Of a stretch of DNA of 64,000 nt, positions 57,450 to 64,000 are shown in pieces. The position numbers and the translations under genes are program-made. Source of the stretch: Streptomyces liangshanensis (GTDB lineage: Bacteria; Actinomycetota; Actinomycetes; Streptomycetales; Streptomycetaceae); assembly GCF_011694815.1 (NCBI RefSeq), contig NZ_CP050177.1:5124001-5188000 (forward strand), given 5' to 3'. Each line of letters starts with the position of its first letter. The stretch's first letter is position 1. The notes under the pieces are model-generated. The model had not been told where the DNA came from and searched no databases. It saw only the letters and a program-made list of their open reading frames with translations.

Positions 57450-59951
57450 TCATTCGCGCGTCCCGGCCAGTTCCACCGGCCGCCGCCGGAGCGACAGCCA
57501 TGCCGGTACGACGGCCGAGACCACCGCCGTCGCCGCGCAGGCCGCCGCGACCGCGAGGAGCGCGGACCAGGGCATCACGGGTACGGAGGGGACGCGCAGC
57601 ACGCCCAACGCCCCCCACATCCCGAGCAGGTTGAGCCCGGCGACCAGGACGCCGAGCACCGCGCCCACCGCCACGACCGTCAGCGCCTCCACCGCGACGA
57701 GCCGCAGCACCTGCGCCTTCGTCGCGCCCGCGAGCCGCAGGACGGCCAGGTCGCGGACCCGGTCGGCGGTCGCCGTCACCATCGTGTTCGCCAGGGCGAT
57801 CCCGCTGTAGAGCAGGGCGATGCCGAGGACGAGCAGGAAGCCGGCGCGTGTCCTGCTGTCGGTCGCCGGATAACTTGCCGCCACCCAGCTCGCCTTGGTG
57901 AAGACCCGCCCGCCGTCGCCGACTTCGGCCCGCAGGGCCGCCGCCACCGCGTCCGCGTCCCCGCCCTTCCGGACCGCGACGTCGACCCGGTCCACCGGCG
58001 CGCCCGCCGCGTTGCGCGGGGTCACGTACACGCCGTTGTCGCCGGTGCCGGCCCGCATCACGGCCGCGATACGGAGCGTTCTGCGCGTACCGTCGCCGAG
58101 CCGCACGGCCACGGACCGGCCGACGGTGTGCTCCCGCCACTCGTCGTTGACGATGATCGAGTGGTCGTCCAGGTCGGCCGACCGGCCCGCCACCAGGGGG
58201 AGTCGGGCCGTCGCGGCGAGCGCGGACGGTTCGGCGGCGCGGGCGTCGGAGCGGATCAGCGCCACCCCGTCCTCCAGGACGTAGACGGCCCCGGCGGCGG
58301 TCGGCGAGACCACGGCGCCGGGAACGCGGCGCATCCGGGCGACGGTGGCCGCGTCGAAGCCCCGGTCGCCGGCGCCGGACACCACGAAGTCCGCCGTGGT
58401 CTGCCGCCGGACCTCCCCGGCCTTGGCGTCGGCGACGGTGGCCACGGCCCCGAGCAGTGAACCGGCCAGCGCCACCGTGACGAGGACGGGCGCCGCGACG
58501 GCCGACGTGCGGCGGATCGCCGTGGACGCGTTCTGCCGGACCAACAGGCCGACCGCACCCCGGAGTCGGGCCTGCGGCCAGGTCAGCAGCCGGATCAGTG
58601 GGCGGACCAGGACCGGCGCGAGCAGCGCGAACGCCGTGATCAGCAGCATCGGCCGGCTGGTGTACGCCTTGCGGCCGAGCAGGCTGCCCGGCTCGGTCAC
58701 CAGCGTGAAGGCGAGCAGACCGAGGCCGGTCAGGAGCAGCCCCGCGCCGAAGAACCGGCGGCCCCACGTCATGACCCCGCTGTCCACGGCCGCGTCGCGC
58801 AGCGCCTCGGCCGGCCCGACCGCGCCCGCCCGCCAGGACGCGGCCACCACCCCGGCCAGCGCCACCGAGAGCCCTGTCCAAAAGGCCAGTTGGTACGGCC
58901 AGGTGGAGGTGCCGATCGCGAACCAGCCGGGCGCGACACCGCTCGTCACCAGCCAGGCCGCGAGCCGGGGCGCGGCGGCGGCGCCGAGCGTGCATCCCGT
59001 CGCCGACGCGGCCACGCCGACGACCGCCGCCTCGGCGAACACCGTGCGCCGGACCTGCCCGGGCGTGGCGCCCGCCGTGCGCAGGAGCCCGAACTCCCGC
59101 CGCCGCTGAGCGACTCCGAACGCGAACGTCGAGGCGACCACGAAGACCGAGACGAAACCGGTGACTCCCGCCGCCGTACCGAGCATCGTGTTGACCACCA
59201 CCAGGGCCTCGCCGTCCCGGTCCGGATCGGCGTCCGCCTGCGCGCGGGCGCTGCCGGTCAGCACCCGTACCCCTGGGGTGTCCGCCACCGCGGCCCGCAC
59301 GGCTCCGGCGTCCGCCGACACGGCCAACTGGTGTACGGGAGGGGAGAGTTCGGCGGCGCGGGAGTCGGTGAAGAAGAGCGCGTGCTCGAAGCCGAGGTCC
59401 CGTACGGTGCCGACGACCGTGACCGTGCCCCGGTCGGTCCGTATCCGCATTCCCGGGGCGGCCCACCTCCCCGTCGCCACCACCTCGTCGGCGGCCTCGG
59501 GCGCCCGGCCCGCGTCGAGGCGGTACGGCGCGAACGCGGCGGCCGACCACGGGTGACCCACCAGCGCGGCGGGAGCCGCCTGCCCGGCCCGCACCTCGTG
59601 CGACGCTTGTGTCGTTCGTACCACCCGTACCACGCGTACCGCGAAGGCCCGGTTCTCCACCGTCCGGCCGACCGCGGCCACCTTCCGCACCAGCGCGGGG
59701 GACAGGGGCGGCGGGAAGTCCAACTCCTCGGTCCTGTCCCCGACCGGGGTCGGGACGCGCAGGACGCCGGACGCCTTGACCACCACCGGCGCGGCCGCGA
59801 ACCGTTCGGGGCGGTGGTCGGGGGCGTCCAGGCTCGCCGCCAGCGCCAGCCCCATCGTGGCGATCAGCCCCACGCCGAGCGCCAGGGCGACGAAGCTGCC
59901 CACGAAGGTGGTCCAGCGGGCGCGCAGGGTCCGGAGGGCGACACTCAGCAC
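57450..59951 (-). CDS. FtsX/MacB-like ABC transporter permease
   Basis: An 833-aa membrane protein with the two-module FtsX layout. A first TM helix (FVGSFVALALGVGLIATMGLALA) is followed by an extracytoplasmic domain (about 45-260). A three-helix FtsX core (GFVSVFVVASTFAFGVAQRRREFGLLRTAGATPGQVRRTVFAEA) comes next. The second half repeats the plan and ends with IALLYSGIALANTMVTATADRVRDLAVLRLAGATKAQVLRLVAVEAL and two helices. It probably exports or senses peptides or lipids. The GTG start at 59951 overlaps the ATPase stop by 7 bp, so the pair is one transporter. Confidence 0.9.
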   Translation of the reverse strand: MLSVALRTLRARWTTFVGSFVALALGVGLIATMGLALAASLDAPDHRPERFAAAPVVVKASGVLRVPTPVGDRTEELDFPPPLSPALVRKVAAVGRTVENRAFAVRVVRVVRTTQASHEVRAGQAAPAALVGHPWSAAAFAPYRLDAGRAPEAADEVVATGRWAAPGMRIRTDRGTVTVVGTVRDLGFEHALFFTDSRAAELSPPVHQLAVSADAGAVRAAVADTPGVRVLTGSARAQADADPDRDGEALVVVNTMLGTAAGVTGFVSVFVVASTFAFGVAQRRREFGLLRTAGATPGQVRRTVFAEAAVVGVAASATGCTLGAAAAPRLAAWLVTSGVAPGWFAIGTSTWPYQLAFWTGLSVALAGVVAASWRAGAVGPAEALRDAAVDSGVMTWGRRFFGAGLLLTGLGLLAFTLVTEPGSLLGRKAYTSRPMLLITAFALLAPVLVRPLIRLLTWPQARLRGAVGLLVRQNASTAIRRTSAVAAPVLVTVALAGSLLGAVATVADAKAGEVRRQTTADFVVSGAGDRGFDAATVARMRRVPGAVVSPTAAGAVYVLEDGVALIRSDARAAEPSALAATARLPLVAGRSADLDDHSIIVNDEWREHTVGRSVAVRLGDGTRRTLRIAAVMRAGTGDNGVYVTPRNAAGAPVDRVDVAVRKGGDADAVAAALRAEVGDGGRVFTKASWVAASYPATDSRTRAGFLLVLGIALLYSGIALANTMVTATADRVRDLAVLRLAGATKAQVLRLVAVEALTVVAVGAVLGVLVAGLNLLGMWGALGVLRVPSVPVMPWSALLAVAAACAATAVVSAVVPAWLSLRRRPVELAGTRE

Positions 59952-60772
59952 GACGCGGCCTCCTGGGCGGTCTGCGGGGTGGCCTCCGGAGCGGTCTCCA
60001 GCGTGGTCATCCGGTGGGCGACGGCCTCGGCGGACGGCGCGCGGAGTTCGCCGTCGACCCGGCCGTCGACCAGGAAGACGACGCGGTCGGCGAAGGAGGC
60101 GGCGACCGGGTCGTGGGTGACCATGACGATCGTCCGGGCCTCCCGGTCGACCATGGCGCGCAGCAGGGAGAGCACCTCGCGGCCGGTCCGCGAGTCCAGG
60201 GCGCCCGTCGGCTCGTCGGCGAACAGCACCTCGGGCCGGGTGATCAACGCCCGTGCCAGCGCCACTCGTTGCTGCTGCCCGCCGGACATCTCCGAGGGGC
60301 GGTGCCGCCCCCGGTCGCCGAGGCCGACCTCCGTCAGCGCCTCCCGTACCCGGGCCCGCGCGGGGCGGTGCCCGGCGAGCCGCAGGGGCAGCGCCACGTT
60401 CTGCTCGGCGGTCAGGGCGCCCAGCAGGTTGAAGGCCTGGAAGACGAAGCCGACCCGGCGCCTGCGCAGCCGGGTCAGCCGGGCCTCGGAGAGCGCGGTG
60501 AGTTCCGTACCGCAGAGGGTCACCGAGCCGGACGTGGGGCGGTCGAGGCCGGCGGCGCACTGGAGCAGCGTGGACTTGCCCGAGCCCGAGGGGCCCATCA
60601 CGGCGGTGAAGGTACCCGGCGGGAAGGCGAGCGAGACCCGGTCGAGGGCGGCGACGGCGTCCGCCCCGCTCCCGTACGTCCTGCTCACGGAGGTCAGCCG
60701 TACGGCGGCGCGGTCGGATTCGTTCTTCCCGGGACGGGCCGCAGGGCCGGGGTGCGTGGGTTCGTACGTCAT
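59945..60772 (-). CDS. ABC transporter ATP-binding protein (LolD/MacB type)
   Basis: A 275-aa ATPase partner of the FtsX-type permease. Walker A is GPSGSGKSTLLQ, Q-loop FVFQAFNLLGALT, signature MSGGQQQRVALARAL, Walker B VLFADEPTGALD and the switch His in VTHDP. The LTRLRRRRVGFVFQAFNLL segment is typical of MacB-like exporters. Start ATG 60772 has GGGTGGGG upstream; an upstream in-frame start would add a weak leader. Divergent from the histidine kinase, which may regulate it. Confidence 0.95.
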   Translation of the reverse strand: MTYEPTHPGPAARPGKNESDRAAVRLTSVSRTYGSGADAVAALDRVSLAFPPGTFTAVMGPSGSGKSTLLQCAAGLDRPTSGSVTLCGTELTALSEARLTRLRRRRVGFVFQAFNLLGALTAEQNVALPLRLAGHRPARARVREALTEVGLGDRGRHRPSEMSGGQQQRVALARALITRPEVLFADEPTGALDSRTGREVLSLLRAMVDREARTIVMVTHDPVAASFADRVVFLVDGRVDGELRAPSAEAVAHRMTTLETAPEATPQTAQEAASC

Positions 60773-60904
60773 GGGTCCACCCCACCCGGAACGGCCGCCC
60801 GGCACAGCGGGGCGGGACCGAGTCCCGGGGTAGGGCTGGCCCTACCCCACGGCCTATGCCCTGCCCGGTGTTCCCGGGGTCGACCGCCCCTCTACGGTCG
60901 TGCC

Positions 60905-62278
60905 ATGTCCTCCCGAGCCGGGTCCCCGGAACGAGCCGGGCCGCCCGAAACCGTGTGGCGGGCGCTGGCCCGGCCCCGCTTTCTGCTGTCGCCCTGGCCC
61001 TGGCGCTCGGCCGCGTACCTGCTGAGCGGCGTCCCGGCCGGGATCGCCGTGCTGGTGGTGACGGTCGCGCTCGCCGTGGCCGGCGGGGTGCTGTCCCTCG
61101 TGCTGGTCGGGCTGCCGCTGCTCGCCCTGCTCGCGCTCGGCGGGATACCCGTGGCCGGGCTGGAGCGGCGCAGGACCCGGCTGGTGGACCCCCGGCCCCT
61201 GCCCGACCCGCATCGCGGGCCGCCCGCACCGGGGCTGTGGCCCTGGGCACGGACCCGGTTCCGGGAACGGGCGACCTGGCGGGAGCTGGGCCACGCCCTG
61301 CTGTTCGCCCTGGTGCTGTGGCCGCTGGACCTAGTCGCCGTCGGCCTCGGGCTGCTGCTGCCGCTGGACCTGATCGCCACGCCGTTGCTGATGGCGACGG
61401 TGGGGGACGGCCGGGAGGCGAAGGCGGTGAAGCTCTGGACGGTCACGTCCTGGCCCGCCGCCTGGGCGTTCGCCGTGCTGGGCGTGGTGTTCCTGGCCGG
61501 GTGCGGGTACGCGCTGGGCGCGGTCGCCGGGGCCCGCGCGGAACTGACCCGGATCCTGCTCGCGCCCCGGGACCACGTGCTCGGGCAGCGCGTCACCGAG
61601 TTGACGCGGTCGCGGATGCGGCTGGTGGACGCGTTCGAGGCGGAACGGCGGCGGATCGAGCGCGACCTGCACGACGGGGCCCAACAGCGGCTCGTCGCAC
61701 TGACGATGGTCCTCGGGCTCGCCCGGCTCGACGCCCCGCCGGGCCCCCTCGCCGACCGCCTCCGCACGGCGCACGAGGAGGCCGGCGAGGTGCTGGCGGA
61801 GCTGCGTGAACTGATCCGGGGAATCCACCCGACCGTCCTCACCGACTACGGGCTGGCCGCCGCGATCACGGACGCGGCCGACCGCTCGGTGGTGCCGGTG
61901 GACGTGGCGCTGGACGGGGTGGCGGGTGGGTCGGCGGGGCGGTTCTCCGACGCCGTGGAGGCCACCGCGTACTTCGTGGTGTGCGAGGCGCTCGCCAACG
62001 TCGCCCGGCACAGCGGGGCGGCCCGGGCGACAGTGACCGGGCGGTACGGGGACGGGCGGCTGGTGCTCGCCGTCGAGGACGACGGGCGGGGCGGGGCGCG
62101 GGCGGCGGGCGGGAGCGGGCTGACCGGTCTCGCCGACCGGGTGTCCGTCCTGGACGGCCGGCTGTCCCTGTCGAGCCCGGTCGGCGGCCCCACGGTCCTG
62201 CGGGTCGAGATCCCGTGCGACATCCGTGCGGATTCCGTACGGGGATCCGCACCGAAGCCGCCAACCAGGCGCGTTTGA
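60905..62278 (+). CDS. NarL-type sensor histidine kinase without an adjacent response regulator
   Basis: A 457-aa kinase. N-terminal membrane region with about four to five helices (GIAVLVVTVALAVAGGVLSLVLVGLPLLALL, ALLFALVLWPLDLVAVGLGLLLPLDLIA, AWAFAVLGVVFLAGCGYALGAVAG). The HisKA_3 dimerisation domain has phospho-acceptor His in EAERRRIERDLHDGAQQRLVALTMVLGLA, and the HATPase domain has ALANVARHSGA (N-box) and VEDDGRGG, GSGLTGLADRV (G-boxes). Streptomyces kinases of this kind are normally followed by an overlapping LuxR-type response regulator; here phospholipase A2 follows instead, and the last 20 residues are unusual. ATG 60905. It may control the divergent transporter. Confidence 0.9.
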   Translation: MSSRAGSPERAGPPETVWRALARPRFLLSPWPWRSAAYLLSGVPAGIAVLVVTVALAVAGGVLSLVLVGLPLLALLALGGIPVAGLERRRTRLVDPRPLPDPHRGPPAPGLWPWARTRFRERATWRELGHALLFALVLWPLDLVAVGLGLLLPLDLIATPLLMATVGDGREAKAVKLWTVTSWPAAWAFAVLGVVFLAGCGYALGAVAGARAELTRILLAPRDHVLGQRVTELTRSRMRLVDAFEAERRRIERDLHDGAQQRLVALTMVLGLARLDAPPGPLADRLRTAHEEAGEVLAELRELIRGIHPTVLTDYGLAAAITDAADRSVVPVDVALDGVAGGSAGRFSDAVEATAYFVVCEALANVARHSGAARATVTGRYGDGRLVLAVEDDGRGGARAAGGSGLTGLADRVSVLDGRLSLSSPVGGPTVLRVEIPCDIRADSVRGSAPKPPTRRV

Positions 62279-62451
62279 AAGGGCGTTCCGTCGCGCCACC
62301 GGTGCAGGGGGCTATCACGGCACGGGAATGTCGGGGAGGATTCTCGCAGCGGTCATCGCGCGTAGACCCGTAAGAGAACCACCCCGTTCAGTGTGAGGAA
62401 GCGCCGCGCCACCGCACGGCGTCACGCCCGTTTACGCCCGGAGGTTTTCGC

Positions 62452-62949
62452 ATGCGCAGACGTCTGGCTCTTTCGCTCGCCGCAGCCCTGCTCGCCCTTC
62501 CCGCCGCACTGCTGTCAACCAGTCAGGCCGTCGCGGCGCCCGCGGACAAGCCGCAGGTGCTCAGTGGCTGGACGCAGGGAACCGTGAGCAGCTACAACGC
62601 GTGGGTCTCCGCCCGCGGGAATCAGGGCGCCTGGTCGGCGTACGGCTTCGACTGGTCCACCGACTACTGCTCCAGCTCGCCGGACAACCCCTTCGGCTTC
62701 CCGTTCCAGACGGCCTGTGCCCGCCACGACTTCGGTTACCGCAACTACAAGGCGGCCGGCACGTTCAGCGCGAACAAGGCGCGGCTCGACTCCGCGTTCT
62801 ACACCGACCTCAAGCGGGTCTGCTCGACGTACTCCGGCGCCACGAAGGCGTCCTGCGACGCCACGGCGTGGACGTACTACCACGCGGTCGACATCTTCGG
62901 CGTGACCCCGGCGGTGGACGGCAACCGGTCGGTCGCCCAGGTCGGCTGA
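62452..62949 (+). CDS. Secreted prokaryotic phospholipase A2
   Basis: A 165-aa exported lipase. Signal peptide at residues 1-29 (LALSLAAALLALPAALLSTSQAVAA-P). The mature enzyme has STDYCSSSPDNPFGFPFQTACARHDFGYRNYK, where the CxRHDFGYRNY motif carries the catalytic His-Asp, and paired Cys for two disulfides (YCSS...ACAR; VCSTYSG...SCDA). The fold is the small bacterial/fungal PLA2 type. It hydrolyses the sn-2 acyl chain of phospholipids with calcium. ATG 62452 follows GGAGG. The 173 bp upstream is plain leader. Confidence 0.95.
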   Translation: MRRRLALSLAAALLALPAALLSTSQAVAAPADKPQVLSGWTQGTVSSYNAWVSARGNQGAWSAYGFDWSTDYCSSSPDNPFGFPFQTACARHDFGYRNYKAAGTFSANKARLDSAFYTDLKRVCSTYSGATKASCDATAWTYYHAVDIFGVTPAVDGNRSVAQVG

Positions 62950-63016
62950 CCCGCCGGTCCCGGCACCCCAGCCCCAGCCCCACCCCGCTGCGGCACCCCG
63001 CACGCCAGGCACACGA

Positions 63017-63048
63017 AGAAGGCCCCTCGCTCTCGCGAGGGGCCTTCT
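63017..63048. terminator. Terminator between phospholipase A2 and tRNA-Lys
   Basis: AGAAGGCCCCTCGC (63017-63030) and GCGAGGGGCCTTCT (63035-63048) form a perfect 14-bp stem with a 4-nt loop, just past the tRNA 3' end. Confidence 0.85.
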
Positions 63049-63057
63049 CCTGTCTGT

Positions 63058-63130
63058 GCGCCGTCAGGGACTCGAACCCCGGACCCGCTGATTAAGAGTC
63101 AGCTGCTCTAACCAACTGAGCTAACGGCGC
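63058..63130 (-). tRNA. tRNA-Lys (anticodon CUU), second copy
   Basis: Base-for-base identical to the tRNA-Lys at 52843-52915. Downstream sequence keeps partial similarity between the copies (a hairpin, then TGCGCCGTCAGGG; upstream CCGGACCACG), so a segment larger than the tRNA was duplicated. Confidence 0.95.
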
Positions 63131-63228
63131 CTGCTGACTCGAAAATAATACCCGGTGCTCGGGGGTGCTCCGGACCACGGCCTTCCCCGCCCCGGGGAGG
63201 AAGGGGGGAGGCCGTGGCCCGGGTCCTG

Positions 63229-64000
63229 TCAGCCCCTGGGCGGGGCGGTCCTGAGAAGGCCCTCGAAGGCGGCCTTCACCTGGCGGGCCTGGTTGTCGGC
63301 GCCCGCCGCGTTGGGGTGGACGAACGTGCACGCCTCACCGTTGCCGGGGATCTGCTCGCAGAACTCGGCCGGGGGGTCCGTCTGGTCCCCGTCGCCGGTC
63401 AGGTCGTCCTTCACCCCGTACATCCAGCGCTCCGCGGCCGGCTCGCACAGGCCGTGCGCGGCACTGGAGGCGTAGGTGTCCACATACGTGGCGCCATGGT
63501 CGGCGGCGTGGGCGCCGATCCGGTCGTTGAGCTCCCGCTCCACACCGTCCAGCCAGGGCATGTCCCCCCTGGCCACCGTGCCGAGCTGGCGCCAGACGCC
63601 CCACGTGCAGCCGCTGTTGTGGGGGATGATCGCCGGATACCCGACGACCAGGACCCGGGCCTCCGGCGCGCGCTCGCCGATGGCGGTCATCATGGCGTCG
63701 TACTCCCGGTCGAGCTGGGCGAACCTGTCCTCCAGCCACTCCCGGCCGTCGCCCTCCGTGAAGTACTTCGTGCAGGGTGTCCCGAAGCCGAGCGTGGCGA
63801 GGCCGCGCTCCAGGCACTGGGTGACGATCGAGCCGAACCCGAGGGTGTTGCCGCCGATGCCGACCGTCACGTAGTCCGTGTCCGGCCCGAGCGCGTCCAG
63901 CTGCGGCGGCTTCGCGGGCCAGCCGCCCTCGGGGGGCAGGGACGGCGGACCGAGGATCTTGTCGGACGGCTGGGGGCCCAGGATCCCGTCCTGCACCTCC
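63229..64000 (-). CDS. Secreted SGNH/GDSL lipase, N-terminus outside the window
   Basis: At least 256 residues of an extracellular SGNH hydrolase. YVTVGIGGNTLGFG provides the Gly/Asn block (GGN; oxyanion), and the C-terminal FVHPNAAG with ACT upstream provides the catalytic His. Cys residues are paired for disulfides as in Streptomyces secreted lipases of the SCO1725 type. The GDS nucleophile motif and signal peptide lie beyond position 64000. Reading frame continues to the edge, so the gene is cut, not broken. Confidence 0.88.
   Translation of the reverse strand, partial: EVQDGILGPQPSDKILGPPSLPPEGGWPAKPPQLDALGPDTDYVTVGIGGNTLGFGSIVTQCLERGLATLGFGTPCTKYFTEGDGREWLEDRFAQLDREYDAMMTAIGERAPEARVLVVGYPAIIPHNSGCTWGVWRQLGTVARGDMPWLDGVERELNDRIGAHAADHGATYVDTYASSAAHGLCEPAAERWMYGVKDDLTGDGDQTDPPAEFCEQIPGNGEACTFVHPNAAGADNQARQVKAAFEGLLRTAPPRG

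Overview
The window is typical high-GC actinobacterial chromosome, almost certainly Streptomyces. It has many GTG/TTG starts and very GC-rich third positions. It also has a CHASE3/HAMP/GAF/SpoIIE-type phosphatase with a kinase-like tail, LAxTG/class-F sortase proteins, an AA10 lytic polysaccharide monooxygenase behind two DasR-like dre palindromes, and secreted GH6, SGNH and phospholipase A2 enzymes. No rRNA, CRISPR array or intact insertion sequence was seen. Three tRNA genes are present: one tRNA-Leu(UAG) and two identical tRNA-Lys(CUU).

Layout. 0-3 kb: a small lipoprotein, the RdgB NTP pyrophosphatase, tRNA-Leu, an HNH nuclease that lacks one zinc cysteine, and a secreted T4-lysozyme-fold protein whose catalytic residues are replaced. 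3-9.3 kb: a GntR-TetR fusion regulator divergent from a flavin monooxygenase, Bcp peroxiredoxin, a DUF3618 protein, a GroES-like protein and a class A penicillin-binding protein. 9.5-13 kb: an ABC-2 exporter (two permeases, one ATPase) and a DUF1707 protein. 13-20.3 kb: an SGNH hydrolase, a DUF445 membrane protein, the large signalling phosphatase, a small membrane protein and an AbiEi/DUF559-like protein.

20.3-38.5 kb is the remarkable part: an 18-kb island of large DNA-processing ATPases, visibly less GC-rich than its surroundings. A minus-strand operon runs from a small Arg-rich protein to a GHKL-ATPase/SF2-helicase fusion (1588 aa), a UvrD-like helicase, a DrmA-like helicase and a DrmB-like DUF1998 protein; the last four are joined by GTGA/ATGA stop-start overlaps. 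Divergent from it is a second coupled operon: an HTH-GHKL ATPase, an unknown 325-aa protein and a DUF6339-like protein. This converges on a vsr - C5-methyltransferase pair. The methyltransferase keeps its SAM-binding and ENV motifs but has Pro-Arg where the catalytic Pro-Cys should be, while Vsr keeps its catalytic motif. I read this as a DISARM-related defence system of unrecognised composition (no DrmC, no DrmE, no functional methyltransferase), in which the methyltransferase may act as a sensor and Vsr as the nuclease.

38.5-47.3 kb returns to ordinary chromosome: an SEC-C protein, an MFS exporter with its HxlR regulator, a YidC paralogue with a small membrane partner, an FAH-family hydrolase, a UPF0303 protein, a Gfo/Idh oxidoreductase and a divergent ROK regulator. 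47.3-52.7 kb is a cell-surface block: an LAxTG protein, a HAD phosphatase, a repeat-rich secreted protein, a class F sortase and a GH6 lipoprotein. A short glycosyltransferase-like remnant lies at 47.3-47.5 kb. 52.8-64 kb: tRNA-Lys, an NlpC/P60-like peptidoglycan hydrolase coupled to an SPFH protein, the AA10 LPMO, a MacB/FtsX-type ABC transporter, a histidine kinase without its usual response regulator, phospholipase A2, the second tRNA-Lys, and an SGNH lipase cut by the window end.
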